Positions 43,688 through 52,945 of a stretch of 64,000 nucleotides of DNA are shown one piece after another. The notes below the pieces were generated by a model. That model had not been told where the DNA came from and did not search any database. It was given only the letters and a program-made list of their open reading frames with translations. The DNA is from CAWCWK01 sp963842125 (GTDB lineage Bacteria; Pseudomonadota; Alphaproteobacteria; Rhizobiales; CAWCWK01), in the NCBI GenBank assembly GCA_963842125.1, contig CAWJFE010000001.1:372001-436000 (forward strand), written 5' to 3'. The translations under genes and the position numbers were made by a program. Numbering within the stretch: position 1 is the stretch's first letter; each line of letters begins with the position of its first letter.

Positions 43688-45097
43688 ATGAGCCGATGGA
43701 TCGACAGGGACGTCCTCGGGCATCGCGCGATCGGGAGCGCCCTCTCGGCACTCGAGGAGAACCGGGTCACCGCCGAGGCGCTGGCCGAGCGCGCGCTCGC
43801 CGCCTGCGCCGAGGGCGAGGGACCGCGCGCTGCCCTCACCGTCTATGCCGAGAGCGCGCTCGAGACCGCCCGCCATGTCGACCGGTTGCGCGCCATCGGC
43901 GCCGACCTGCCGCCGTTGGCCGGGGTGCCGGTCACGATCAAGGACCTCTTCGCGGTCAGGGGCGAGCCGACGCGCGCCGGCTCGGCCATCACGGCCGCCG
44001 CCGCGCCCGCTTCCGCCGACGCGGCCGTCATCGCGAACCTCAAGGCGTCTGGCGCCGTCATCGTCGCCAAGACGAACATGAGCGAGTTCGCCTTCTCTGG
44101 CGTCGGCCTCAACCCGCATTACGATACGCCGCGCAACCCGTATGACCGCGACGAGGAGCGCATTCCGGGCGGCTCGTCCTCGGGTGCCGCCGTCTCGATC
44201 ACGGACGGCATGGCGCTCGCCGCCGTCGGTACCGATACGGCGGGCTCGGTCCGCGTTCCAGCCGCGCTTTGCGGTCTGGCCGGCTTCAAGCCCTCCTCGG
44301 GCCGGCATGCGATGGCCGGCGCCGTGCCGCTCTCCCCGACGCTCGATACGATCGGGCCGCTCGCCCGCTCCATCGCCTGCTGCCGACGAATGGACGCGGC
44401 CCTCGCCGGTACGCGTCGCCCGCAGGGCCTCGCCCGCCCGATCGCCGGCCTGCGCATCGGCGTGCCGCAGACGGTGGTCTTCGACGGGATCGAGGACGTC
44501 GTCGCCAACGCCTTCCGGCGGGCGCTCGCCAAGCTCTCCAAGGCCGGCGCGGTCATCATCGACCTGCCCTTGCGCGAATTCGGCATGGCGGCCGAGATCG
44601 CCGCGCTCGGCAATATCGCCCCGCCCGAGGCCTGGGCCTATCACCGCACCACGATGGCCAAGCAACGCGGCGCCTACGATCCGCGCGTTGCGCAGCGCAT
44701 CGAAGGGGGGCGGGACGTGAGCGCGGCCGACTATCTCGACATGCTGGCCTTGCGCCGTCGAATGCGGGCGCTGGTCGACATCTCGACCCGGCTCTTCGAT
44801 GTCCTCGTCCACCCCACATTGCCGATCACGGCGCCGCGCATCGCGGACCTCGACACCGACGAAGCCTTCTTTGCGACCAACGGCCTCCTCCTCCGCAATA
44901 CGCTGATCGGCAACCTTCTCGACCGCCCGATCGCGACGTTGCCGATCCAAGCGCCGGACGAACCCGGCATCGGCCTCTCCATCCTTGGCGAGACGGGCGG
45001 CGACGCGACGCTGCTCGACATCGCGGAGGGCGCCGAGACGGCGCTGCGCGCGCCCGGCCGGCCGCCCGTGCCGGCCCATCGTGGGCTGCTGCACTAG
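43688..45097 (+). CDS. Amidase
   Basis: The 469-residue protein belongs to the amidase-signature family. The catalytic lysine K85 (PVTIKDLFAV), the GGSSSGAAVSI loop with the cis-serine and the nucleophile region GTDTAGSVRVPAALCG are all present. The substrate cannot be told; family members hydrolyse amides, allophanate or carbamoyl compounds. AAGGAG eight bases upstream decides the start. It is probably co-transcribed with upp. Confidence 0.9.
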   Translation: MSRWIDRDVLGHRAIGSALSALEENRVTAEALAERALAACAEGEGPRAALTVYAESALETARHVDRLRAIGADLPPLAGVPVTIKDLFAVRGEPTRAGSAITAAAAPASADAAVIANLKASGAVIVAKTNMSEFAFSGVGLNPHYDTPRNPYDRDEERIPGGSSSGAAVSITDGMALAAVGTDTAGSVRVPAALCGLAGFKPSSGRHAMAGAVPLSPTLDTIGPLARSIACCRRMDAALAGTRRPQGLARPIAGLRIGVPQTVVFDGIEDVVANAFRRALAKLSKAGAVIIDLPLREFGMAAEIAALGNIAPPEAWAYHRTTMAKQRGAYDPRVAQRIEGGRDVSAADYLDMLALRRRMRALVDISTRLFDVLVHPTLPITAPRIADLDTDEAFFATNGLLLRNTLIGNLLDRPIATLPIQAPDEPGIGLSILGETGGDATLLDIAEGAETALRAPGRPPVPAHRGLLH

Positions 45098-45278
45098 GCG
45101 TGAGGATACCCGGCGTTAAGCCTATCCGGAGAGAGCACGATCTCGCACCCGCCCGCTTAAGCACCGCCTAAGCCCGGCAGGCCACCATGCCTTCGGGGAC
45201 GGAGAGATGGCGAGACGGGATCGGTGTGCGATCTCGGAGCGGCGCGATCCGTCGAACGGTGACGGGTTCCAACGAATC

Positions 45279-45830
45279 ATGCGGTTTCTCGCCTTCTCGG
45301 CCATCATTGCCGCCGCCGCGGCCCTCTCCGCGCCGCTCCTCGACGCGGCCTCGATCGCCTATGTCAGCCGCTCGAAGGCGCCGACTATGGAGCCAGTCGC
45401 GGCGCGCTTCTCCGCCGAAGTGACGCGCAAGGCGCTCGAGCCGCTGCCCGACGCCCGGCATCGCACCCTCGTCGTCCAAGCCGACCCGACCGGCCACTTC
45501 TCCGTCATCGCCGTCATCGGCGGGCGCAGCGTCGAGGCGCTCGTCGATACCGGCGCGACGAGCGTGGTGCTGACCTACGAGGCGGCCGAACGTCTGCAGC
45601 TCGACCTCCTGCCATCCGATTTCGACACCGCCGTGCGCACCGCCAACGGCATCACCGAGATGGCGTCCGTCTATCTTCAGGAGGTGCGCATCGGCCCGAT
45701 CCGCATGCCGGCCGTCCAGGCGCTGGTGGCGCCGCGCGGGCTGCTGGAGCAGTCGCTGCTCGGCATGAACTTCATCTCGCGGCTCGACCGGTTCGAGATG
45801 CGCGGCCGCCAGCTCGTTCTCGGCGGCTGA
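45279..45830 (+). CDS. Retropepsin-like aspartic protease (TIGR02281 type)
   Basis: The 183-residue protein has an N-terminal hydrophobic segment (signal or anchor, residues 4-24) and a single-domain clan AA aspartic protease with active-site D90 in ALVDTGATSVVLT and the closing LLGMNFISRLDRFEM. Such single-domain proteases act as dimers in the periplasm; the best-studied relative is SpdA-like in Rhizobiales. The start at 45279 puts the signal at the N-terminus; the frame is open from 45207. Confidence 0.85.
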   Translation: MRFLAFSAIIAAAAALSAPLLDAASIAYVSRSKAPTMEPVAARFSAEVTRKALEPLPDARHRTLVVQADPTGHFSVIAVIGGRSVEALVDTGATSVVLTYEAAERLQLDLLPSDFDTAVRTANGITEMASVYLQEVRIGPIRMPAVQALVAPRGLLEQSLLGMNFISRLDRFEMRGRQLVLGG

Positions 45831-45851
45831 GCGATGCGCGAGCCCGAACCC

Positions 45852-46169
45852 TCAGCCGGACGGCCTGTCCGCGCTCGCGCCCCGGATCGGCGGCTCAGCC
45901 TCCACGATCCCGGGTGCGCCGGCATCGTCCGCGCCGCGAACGACGTGATAGAGCTTGGCGTCGAGAAAGGCGCTCGGCAAATCCATGGCCTGCGTGCCGA
46001 CCTGGTCGCGGTCCGGATCGTGGTCGGCGTCTCTCGCCTCCATCGCCGCCGCCATCGCGCGGGCCTCGCCGGACGTTCCGGCGCGCAGCAGGACGCGGGG
46101 GTAGATCCGGGCATTGGCCCAGTTCGGATCGTCGGGCGTCGCGCGGGGCGTCAGCGTCCAGAGCGGCAT
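45852..46169 (-). CDS. Hypothetical protein, 105 aa
   Basis: I do not recognise this small protein, which begins MPLWTLTPRATPDDPNWANA. It has no signal peptide or membrane segment, and its C-terminal 45 residues are rich in Asp, Ala and Pro. GAGGA seven bases before the ATG and codon use like its neighbours support it. It runs convergent to the retropepsin-like gene, 21 bp from its stop codon. Confidence 0.6.
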   Translation of the reverse strand: MPLWTLTPRATPDDPNWANARIYPRVLLRAGTSGEARAMAAAMEARDADHDPDRDQVGTQAMDLPSAFLDAKLYHVVRGADDAGAPGIVEAEPPIRGASADRPSG

Positions 46170-46484
46170 TCAGGCGTCCTCGCAACATGGAGCGCATCGC
46201 CAACCGATGCCTCCATGGTCCAACGCTCCCAGCTTCCGTCGCGTTCCGGCGGCGAGGCGAGAGCCTGGTCTCCCACGTTACCGACAAGCCTCGGCGTGAT
46301 CATTATGCGACAGCGGCGAGAAACGCAGGAACCTATCCGCCGGCTGCCGACTTCTCACCGATATTCAAGGCTCAACCGTCAGGCGAGGCGCCCGGGAACG
46401 GCGGCGCCCGCGGCGGAAGAGCGCGCCGATCTCCAGTCCTGAGCGTCCCTGTCCCTCGCTCCTCCAGAACGAACGAGCCGTCCG
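46170..46484. other. Divergent intergenic region
   Basis: This 315-bp stretch separates the 105-aa gene from the next membrane-protein gene. It contains no ORF I can support. A locally A+T-rich patch with GATCATTATGCGA around 46298 is the only promoter-like spot I see, and it is weak. Confidence 0.3.
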
Positions 46485-46988
46485 ATGACCTTCGATCCGA
46501 CCGTCCTGATCCAGACGCTCAGCCTTGCCGATCTCGCCAAGCTCGCGGCCGCGCTCGTGCTCGGCGCGCTTCTCGGCCTCGACATCCGCGTGCGCAACGC
46601 CCATCCCGACGCCCGCATCCGCCAGGTCTCGCTCGCCGTTCTCGCCTTCCTGTCGGCGCTCGGCGTTATGGCGCTGGTGCGCGGCGGCGCGACCTTGATG
46701 GTTGGCGCGATCCCGGCGGCGCAGGTCGTCGTACCCCTCTCGGCAGCGGCGCTTCTCGTTCTCGCCGGCACGGCCGTCCTGATGTTGCTCCGCCCGGTCG
46801 CGGACGATCGCGCCCGACTGCGCGATACGAGCTTCAGCGTCGGCTTCGCCCTCGCCCTCGGCCTCGCCTGCGGCACCGGCCTCTCGCACGTCGCGATCGT
46901 CATCGTGCCGGCTGCCCTCCTCTTCCTCAACCTGATGCGCTGGACGCCGCCCGCGCCCCTCGCTTTGCCCGCCGGACAACAGGGCTGA
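46485..46988 (+). CDS. Polytopic membrane protein resembling MgtC/SapB
   Basis: The 167-residue protein has five hydrophobic segments. The stretch LVLGALLGLDIRVRN is like the N-terminal motif of the MgtC/SapB family (LGALIGLER), and the later helix SVGFALALGLACGTG could match the family's second conserved helix, but the glycine-rich middle motif is missing. MgtC relatives influence magnesium limitation and virulence. I therefore give this name only as a resemblance; the function is unknown. Confidence 0.45.
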   Translation: MTFDPTVLIQTLSLADLAKLAAALVLGALLGLDIRVRNAHPDARIRQVSLAVLAFLSALGVMALVRGGATLMVGAIPAAQVVVPLSAAALLVLAGTAVLMLLRPVADDRARLRDTSFSVGFALALGLACGTGLSHVAIVIVPAALLFLNLMRWTPPAPLALPAGQQG

Positions 46989-47064
46989 CGCCAGAGGAAA
47001 GAGCCGTGATGGATGAGGTGTGGCGGCTTGCCCCGCCCCGCCACTTGTCGCAATCTCCCACCAT

Positions 47065-47150
47065 GCGGACGTGGTGGAATCGGTAGACACACCGGACTTA
47101 AAATCCGTTGCCTCTGAGGCGTGCGGGTTCGAGTCCCGCCGTCCGCACCA
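47065..47150 (+). tRNA. tRNA-Leu (anticodon UAA)
   Basis: Acceptor arms GCGGACG (47065-47071) and CGTCCGC (47140-47146) pair perfectly. The D-arm region TGGTGGAATCGGTAGACAC, the anticodon stem-loop CCGGA-CTTAAAA-TCCG, the long class II variable arm (GCCTCTGAGGC) and the T-arm GCGGGTTCGAGTCCCGC are present. The anticodon TAA specifies leucine. The 3' CCA is encoded in the DNA (47148-47150). Confidence 0.97.
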
Positions 47151-47153
47151 TTC

Positions 47154-47276
47154 TTCATGGCGCTTGGCCGCCGGCCAACCCCAAGCGCACCATCTTCATG
47201 ACGCTTGGCCGCCGGCCAACCCCAAGCGCACCATCTTCATGGCGCTTGGCCGCCGGCCGACCTCAAGCGCAGTATC
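47154..47276. repeat. Three 41-bp hairpin-forming tandem repeats behind tRNA-Leu
   Basis: Units at 47154-47194, 47195-47235 and 47236-47276 are nearly identical. Each contains GCGCTTGG and CCAAGCGC, which can pair around GGCCGCCGGCC-like sequence, followed by ACCATCTTCATG. The tRNA itself ends in CGCACCA followed by TTCTTCATGG, so the unit junction looks like a copy of the tRNA 3' end. There is no T-run. Confidence 0.9.
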
Positions 47277-47378
47277 GTCGCAACCAGTGCGATCGACGAA
47301 CTCGTCGGTCACGGCCTCGCTAGCCGCCCTTCCCGCCACACGCTAAGAACCGCCTCGCACTGTTGGACGGAGGCGCGT

Positions 47379-48962
47379 GTGGAAGATGGTCGGTTGAAGG
47401 ATGGGTTCGTCTATCTGGGGACGGCGGCGCAGCCCGATGGCTCGGACGCGCCGCAATATCTCGACCTCAAGCGGGCCAACCGGCACGGGCTCATCACGGG
47501 CGCGACGGGCACGGGCAAGACGGTCTCTCTGCAGATCCTCGCCGAGGGCTTCTCGGAGGCCGGCGTTCCGGTCTTCTGCGCCGACGTGAAGGGCGATCTC
47601 GCCGGCCTCTCCCGCCCGGGTGAGGAGAAGGGCGTGCTCACCGAGCGCGCGCGGACGATCGGCTTCACCGACTATTTCCTCGACGCCTTCCCGGCTACGT
47701 TCTGGGACCTCAACGGTCGCCTCGGCCATCCGATGCGCACCACGATCTCGGAGATGGGACCGCTCCTCCTCTCGCGCCTCATGGACCTCAACGAGGTGCA
47801 GGAGGGCGTGCTCAACATCGCCTTCAAGATCGCCGACGAAGAAGGCCTGCTCCTCCTCGATCTCATCGATCTCCAAGCGCTGCTCGCCCACCTTGCCGAG
47901 CATGCGAGCGAGGTGACGAACCTCTACGGCAACGTCTCCAAGGCCAGCGTCGGGGCGATCCAGCGCCGGCTCCTCGTCCTCGAGAACCAAGGCGCGGAGG
48001 CCTTCTTCGGCGAGCCGGCGCTACGCATCCAGGACCTCCTTCGCACGACGCGCGACGGGCGGGGCGCCATCAACGTGCTGGCCGCCGAAGATCTGATGCG
48101 GGCGCCCAAACTCTACGCCACCTTCCTCCTCTGGCTCCTGGCCGAACTCTTCGAGGAACTGCCCGAGGTCGGCGATCCGGACAAGCCTGTCCTCGCCTTC
48201 TTCTTCGACGAGGCGCATCTCCTCTTCGATGGTGCGCCAAAGGCGCTGACCGACAAGATCGAGCAGGTCGTCAAGCTGATCCGCTCCAAGGGTGTCGGCG
48301 TCTATTTCGTGACGCAGAACCCGCTCGATGTGCCCGACCCCGTCCTCGCCCAGCTCGGCAACCGGATCCAGCACGCGCTTCGGGCCTACACCCCGCGCGA
48401 GCGGCGCGCCGTGAAGGCGGCGGCCGAGACCTTCCGCCCCAATCCCGATCTCGACACCGAGGCCGCCATCGCGCAGCTCGGCATCGGCGAGGCGCTGGTC
48501 TCGACGCTCGTCTCGAAGGGCGAGCCGAGCATGGTCCAGCGCACGCTCATTCGCCCGCCCTCCTCGCGCATGGGGCCGATCTCTGCCGAGGAACGCACCG
48601 AGACGCTGCGGCGCTCGCCCATGGGCGGCGAATACGACCAGGCGCTCGACCGCCAGTCGGCGCACGAGATCCTGGCCGAGCGGGCCGCCGAGGCGGCGAA
48701 GGAGGAAGAGGAGCTTCTCGCCTGCGAAGCCGAGGAAAAGCGCGCCAAGGCCGCTACGAAACGCGCACCGGCCGAGGCCTCCGCCGGCGGCCTTTGGGGC
48801 ACGATCGGCGAGCTCTTCAAGGGGAACGGACGACGCCAGTCGGTCGGCGAGGCCGTCGTCAAATCCGCCGCCCGCACGGCGACGACGCTCATCGTGCGCG
48901 AGATCGTGCGCGGCACGTTTGGCAGCATGGGGCGGTCGAAGACGAAGCGGCGGCGGCGCTGA
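47379..48962 (+). CDS. HerA-like ATPase (DUF853 family)
   Basis: The 527-residue protein is a HerA/FtsK-type hexameric ATPase. Walker A GATGTGKTVS (residues 41-50), Walker B VLAFFFDEAHLL and the sensor region FVTQNPLDVPD are present; the C-terminus contains Glu/Ala-rich coiled coil and ends in a basic RSKTKRRRR tail. The family (formerly helicase HerA-like, DUF853) is widespread and not functionally defined, presumably acting in DNA or protein translocation. The start is a GTG at 47379 with GGAGG five bases upstream. It is followed after three bases by the acetyltransferase gene. Confidence 0.92.
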   Translation: MEDGRLKDGFVYLGTAAQPDGSDAPQYLDLKRANRHGLITGATGTGKTVSLQILAEGFSEAGVPVFCADVKGDLAGLSRPGEEKGVLTERARTIGFTDYFLDAFPATFWDLNGRLGHPMRTTISEMGPLLLSRLMDLNEVQEGVLNIAFKIADEEGLLLLDLIDLQALLAHLAEHASEVTNLYGNVSKASVGAIQRRLLVLENQGAEAFFGEPALRIQDLLRTTRDGRGAINVLAAEDLMRAPKLYATFLLWLLAELFEELPEVGDPDKPVLAFFFDEAHLLFDGAPKALTDKIEQVVKLIRSKGVGVYFVTQNPLDVPDPVLAQLGNRIQHALRAYTPRERRAVKAAAETFRPNPDLDTEAAIAQLGIGEALVSTLVSKGEPSMVQRTLIRPPSSRMGPISAEERTETLRRSPMGGEYDQALDRQSAHEILAERAAEAAKEEEELLACEAEEKRAKAATKRAPAEASAGGLWGTIGELFKGNGRRQSVGEAVVKSAARTATTLIVREIVRGTFGSMGRSKTKRRRR

Positions 48963-48965
48963 GCG

Positions 48966-49463
48966 ATGGCCCTGCCCGTAGGCATACGGCCTGTCACCCT
49001 GGCGGACGCCGCGCAAATCCAGCAAATCTACGCGCCCTTCGTGCGCGACACCGCGGTCTCCTTCGAGGACGCCGTCCCGAGCGTCGATGAGATGGCGACG
49101 CGGATCGATCGAACGATCGCGACGCATCCCTTTTACGTCGCCGAGTGCGAGGGCGAGGTGCTGGGCTATGCCTATGCGGGCGAGCACCGCAGTCGCGCGG
49201 CCTATCGCTACTCCGTGGACGTGACCGCCTATGTGCACCCTACGGCGCAACGGCGAGGCGTTGGACGACGCCTTTACGGCGCGCTGTTCGAAGCGCTCTC
49301 GGGCGCCGGTTTTCATCGCGCTTATGCCGGAGTTGCCCTCCCTAACGATGCCAGCATCGGCCTCCACAAGGCGGTCGGGTTCGAGCTGGTCGGCATCTAT
49401 CGCGACGTCGGATCGAAGTTCGGGCGTTGGCATGATGTCGCGTGGTGGCAAAGACCGGTATAG
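48966..49463 (+). CDS. GNAT family N-acetyltransferase (phosphinothricin acetyltransferase-like)
   Basis: The 165-residue protein has the GNAT fold, with the acetyl-CoA motif VHPTAQRRGVGRRLYGALFEAL and FHRAYAGVALPNDASIGLHKAVGFELVGIY near the C-terminus. This pattern is typical of the PAT/YncA group that acetylates amino acids or phosphinothricin-like compounds. The real substrate is unknown. It starts three bases after the HerA-like gene. Confidence 0.88.
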   Translation: MALPVGIRPVTLADAAQIQQIYAPFVRDTAVSFEDAVPSVDEMATRIDRTIATHPFYVAECEGEVLGYAYAGEHRSRAAYRYSVDVTAYVHPTAQRRGVGRRLYGALFEALSGAGFHRAYAGVALPNDASIGLHKAVGFELVGIYRDVGSKFGRWHDVAWWQRPV

Positions 49464-49505
49464 CCCTTTCGCAACCCTCGCGCCGCCATCGCTCACGGAT
49501 CACCC

Positions 49506-50876
49506 ATGACCCTCGACACCACCCTCGCCACGCTCGACGCCACCCGCGATCAGGCCATCGAGCGCCTCTTCGCGCTCCTGCGCATTCCGTCGGTCTCGAC
49601 CGATCCGGCCTATTCGAGGTCCTGCCACGACGCGGCGCAATGGCTGTCCGACGATCTGGCCTCGATGGGCTTCGAGGCGTCGGTGCGCCTGACGCCCGGT
49701 CAGCCGATGGTGGTGGCGCATCACCGCGCGGCCGGGCCGGACGCGCCCCATGTCCTCTTCTACGGGCACTATGACGTCCAGCCGGCCGATCCGCTGGAGC
49801 TCTGGGAGACGGGGCCCTTCGAGCCGCGCCTGACCGACACGGCCATCGTCGCCAGGGGCGCGGTCGACGACAAGGGTCAGCTGATGACCTTCCTGGAGGC
49901 CTGCCGGGCCTGGATCGCGAGTGGCGGCCTGCCCTGCCGGGTGACCGTGCTGCTGGAAGGCGAGGAGGAGTCGGGTTCGCCCTCGCTCGCCGGCTTCCTC
50001 GACGAGACGGCCGGCGAGTTGCGCGCCGATATCGCGCTCGTCTGCGACACCGAGATGTGGGACCGCACGACGCCCGCCATCACCACGCGCCTGCGCGGCA
50101 TGGCGACGAGCGAGATCACGGTCCACGCCGCATCCCACGACCTTCACTCCGGCATGTTCGGCGGCGCGGCCCGCAACCCCATCCACCTCCTCGCCCGCAT
50201 CCTCGCCGACCTACACGACGAGACCGGCCGGGTCACGCTCCAGGGCTTCTACGACGGCGTGCCCGAGCTCGACGACGAGACCCGCGCCTCCTGGGAGGCG
50301 ACCGGCTTCGACGAGGCGGCCTTCCTCGCCGGCATCGGGCTCGACACGCCCGCCGGCGAGGCCGATCGCACGGTGCTGGAGAAGGTCTGGTCGCGCCCGA
50401 CGGCGGAGATCAACGGCATCTGGGGCGGCTATACGGGCGCGGGCTTCAAGACCGTCATCCCGGCCGAGGCGAGCGCCAAGGTCAGTTTCCGCCTCGTCGG
50501 CGATCAGGACCCCGAGGCGATCCTCGCCGCGCTCCACACCCATGTCGAGACGCGCCTGCCGGCCGATTGCCGCGCCAGCTATGCCGAGGAGCGCGGCAGC
50601 CCGGCCATCACGATCGGGCGCTCGGACGCGCTCGCCTCGGCGCAGGCCGCGCTTGAGGACGAGTGGGGCGTCGCGCCCGTGATGGCGGGCTGCGGCGGCT
50701 CGATCCCCATCGTCGGGGCCTTCAAGACGGCGCTCGGCATGGACTCGCTCCTCATCGGATTCGCGCAGGGCGACGACCGCATGCACAGCCCGAACGAGAA
50801 ATACGAGCTGACGAGCTTTCAGAAGGGTGCCCGCTCCTGGGCACGGCTTCTCGGTCGGCTGGGCGGCGTCTCGTGA
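49506..50876 (+). CDS. M20 family metallopeptidase (dipeptidase)
   Basis: The 456-residue zinc peptidase has the ligands of the M20 family: FYGHYDVQPAD, ARGAVDDKGQLM and EGEEESGSPS. The dimerisation-domain motif HDLHSGMFGGAARNP and the late CGGSIPIVGAF are characteristic of the M20 dipeptidase group. Dipeptides or acyl amino acids are the likely substrates. Its stop overlaps the GTG of the LOG gene. Confidence 0.92.
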   Translation: MTLDTTLATLDATRDQAIERLFALLRIPSVSTDPAYSRSCHDAAQWLSDDLASMGFEASVRLTPGQPMVVAHHRAAGPDAPHVLFYGHYDVQPADPLELWETGPFEPRLTDTAIVARGAVDDKGQLMTFLEACRAWIASGGLPCRVTVLLEGEEESGSPSLAGFLDETAGELRADIALVCDTEMWDRTTPAITTRLRGMATSEITVHAASHDLHSGMFGGAARNPIHLLARILADLHDETGRVTLQGFYDGVPELDDETRASWEATGFDEAAFLAGIGLDTPAGEADRTVLEKVWSRPTAEINGIWGGYTGAGFKTVIPAEASAKVSFRLVGDQDPEAILAALHTHVETRLPADCRASYAEERGSPAITIGRSDALASAQAALEDEWGVAPVMAGCGGSIPIVGAFKTALGMDSLLIGFAQGDDRMHSPNEKYELTSFQKGARSWARLLGRLGGVS

Positions 50877-51454
50877 AGGCGGTCTGCGTCTTTTGCGGCT
50901 CCAACCCCGGCGCGCGGCCCGACTATGTCGCGGCGGCCGAGGCGACGGGACGCGCCATCGCCAAGGCCGGTCTGACGCTCGTCTACGGCGGCGCCTCGGT
51001 CGGCTGCATGGGCGCGCTCGCCGATGCGGCACTCGGCGAGGACGGCCGCGTCGTCGGCGTCATCCCGCAATCGCTCATCGACAAGGAGATCGCCCACACG
51101 GGCCTCAGCGCCAATATCGTCACCCACTCGATGCACGAGCGAAAGGCCAAGATGGCCGCAATGGCCGACGGCTTCATCGCCCTGCCGGGCGGCGCGGGCA
51201 CGATGGAGGAGATGTTCGAGATCTGGACCTGGGGGCAGCTCGGCCTCCACGACAAGCCGCTCGCGCTTCTCAACGTCGCCGGCTTCTTCGACCCGCTGCG
51301 CACCTTCCTCGACCACCAGACGGACGAGGCGTTCATGAAGCCCGCACACCGCGCCATGCTGCTGACGGGCGACGATCCGATCGCGCTTCTGGCCGACATG
51401 GCCGCCTACGAGCCGCCGACGGTCACGAAGTGGATCGGGCGCGCCGAGACCTGA
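50873..51454 (+). CDS. LOG family protein (TIGR00730 Rossmann fold)
   Basis: The 193-residue protein starts KAVCVFCGSNPGARPDYVAAA and contains TLVYGGASVGCMG and the catalytic motif PGGAGTMEEMFE. LOG proteins hydrolyse cytokinin riboside monophosphates or related nucleoside monophosphates to base and ribose 5-phosphate. The start is a GTG at 50873 overlapping the M20 stop (GTGA), showing translational coupling. Confidence 0.93.
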   Translation: MKAVCVFCGSNPGARPDYVAAAEATGRAIAKAGLTLVYGGASVGCMGALADAALGEDGRVVGVIPQSLIDKEIAHTGLSANIVTHSMHERKAKMAAMADGFIALPGGAGTMEEMFEIWTWGQLGLHDKPLALLNVAGFFDPLRTFLDHQTDEAFMKPAHRAMLLTGDDPIALLADMAAYEPPTVTKWIGRAET

Positions 51455-51463
51455 AGGGGCGGA

Positions 51464-51883
51464 TCAGCCGGCCGGCGTGGGCCTGTCGACCGCGATCATC
51501 GTCGCCTGCATGCGGGCGAACTCCGTGCCCGCGGCCGCATCCGTCACCCGCCCTTCGCAGACCGTGATCGTGCGGCCGGCGCGCAGGACCAGGCCTTCGC
51601 AGCGATAGCGCGCGGCGCGGGCAGGCTTGAGGAAATTCACCTTGAACTCGATCGTCAGCACGTTCCGGCCGGGCGCCATCCGGGTCGCGGCCGCGTAGCC
51701 GCAGGCCGAATCGACCGCCGCCGTCATCATGCCGGCATGAACGAACCCGTCCTGCTGCGCGATGGCATCGGCATGGTCGAAGAGGAAATAGACGCGGCCC
51801 TCCTCGACACGCTCCACGACGACGCCGATGGTGCGAAGGGCGCCCTGGCCGGCGACGCTCGCGCGGATCTCGTCTTCGGTCAT
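51464..51883 (-). CDS. PaaI-type hotdog-fold thioesterase
   Basis: The 139-residue protein has the hotdog fold with the PaaI motif GFVHAGMMTAAVDSACGYAA, followed by LTIEFKVNFLKPA, as in phenylacetyl-CoA and aromatic acyl-CoA thioesterases. The substrate is unknown. The start at 51883 (MTEDEIRASV) is preferred over an arginine-rich upstream extension. It is convergent to the LOG gene and divergent from the DMT exporter. Confidence 0.88.
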   Translation of the reverse strand: MTEDEIRASVAGQGALRTIGVVVERVEEGRVYFLFDHADAIAQQDGFVHAGMMTAAVDSACGYAAATRMAPGRNVLTIEFKVNFLKPARAARYRCEGLVLRAGRTITVCEGRVTDAAAGTEFARMQATMIAVDRPTPAG

Positions 51884-52003
51884 CGCTGCACGCCTCGTCG
51901 ATGGCACCGGTTTCGGGTGGCGGGGCCGGGCGGCGAAGTGATACCGCACAAGCCCCGACGCATCGTTCGCACGGCCGCCTCGACCGGTCCAGCCAGAGGC
52001 TCC

Positions 52004-52945
52004 ATGCCCCCCACGACCTCGACGCCCCTGCGCATGTCCGCCGCCGACTGGGGGCTGCTGATCCTCTTGGCCATCATCTGGGGCGGCGCCTTCTTCTTCG
52101 TCGCGATCATCCTACGCGACCTCGACCCGCTGACGCTCGTCGCGGGCCGCGTGGTGATCGCCGCCGCGACGCTCTGGCTCCTGACGGCGCTCATGGCGAC
52201 GCCGATGCCGCGCGGCTGGCCGATCTGGCGCGCCTTCCTCGTCCTCGGCGTGCTCAACAACGCGGTCCCTTTCAGCCTCCTCGCCTTCGGGCAAACGCAG
52301 ATCGGCGCCGGCCTCGCGGCCATCCTCAACGCGACGACGCCGCTCTTCACCGCCCTCGTCGCCACGCTCGCCCTCTCCGACGAGCGGCTGACCCGGCCGA
52401 AGACGCTCGGCATCGCACTCGGCTTCTCGGGCGTCGTCGTCATGGTGGGGCCGGATGCGCTGGCCGGCCTTCTCGACAGCGTGGCCGGACAGATCGCCTG
52501 CCTTGGGGCGGCGCTGTCCTATGGACTGGCGGCCGTCTACGCGCGCCGTTTCAAGACGCTTGGCGTCGCACCCCGGCAGATCGCGACGGGGCAGCTGACC
52601 ATGTCGGCCCTGGTCATGACGGCGCTGGCCACCCTCTTCGCCGCGCCGGCCGCCCTCCTGACGATATCGACCACGGGCCTCGCCGCGCTCGTCGCGATGG
52701 GTGTGGTCTGCACCGCGCTCGCCTATCTCATCTACTTCCGCCTCGTCTCCAATGCCGGCGCGACGAACGCCTCGCTCGTCACCTTTCTCGTGCCGGCGAC
52801 GGCGATCCTTCTCGGCGTCCTCGTCCTTGGCGAACGGCTGACCGGCCCCGAGATCGCCGGCATGGCTCTCATCCTTGCCGGCCTCGCCTGCATCGACGGG
52901 CGGCTAGTTCCCAAACGGTTCGGCGAGCGCGTCGGCCAGCGATGA
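52004..52945 (+). CDS. EamA/DMT family transporter
   Basis: The 313-residue protein has ten hydrophobic segments in two EamA halves, the first with WGLLILLAIIWGGAFFFVAIIL and the second ending LAYLIYFRLVSNAGATNASLVTFLVP. Such drug/metabolite transporters export amino acids or other metabolites. The substrate is not deducible. AGAGG precedes the ATG at 52004. The last 42 bases overlap, tail to tail, the dehalogenase gene. Confidence 0.9.
   Translation: MPPTTSTPLRMSAADWGLLILLAIIWGGAFFFVAIILRDLDPLTLVAGRVVIAAATLWLLTALMATPMPRGWPIWRAFLVLGVLNNAVPFSLLAFGQTQIGAGLAAILNATTPLFTALVATLALSDERLTRPKTLGIALGFSGVVVMVGPDALAGLLDSVAGQIACLGAALSYGLAAVYARRFKTLGVAPRQIATGQLTMSALVMTALATLFAAPAALLTISTTGLAALVAMGVVCTALAYLIYFRLVSNAGATNASLVTFLVPATAILLGVLVLGERLTGPEIAGMALILAGLACIDGRLVPKRFGERVGQR

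Noticed and set aside
47154..47276. Additional tRNA genes or an intrinsic terminator in the triplicate repeat
   Set aside because: The units form simple hairpins without cloverleaf arms or anticodon, and there is no T-run.
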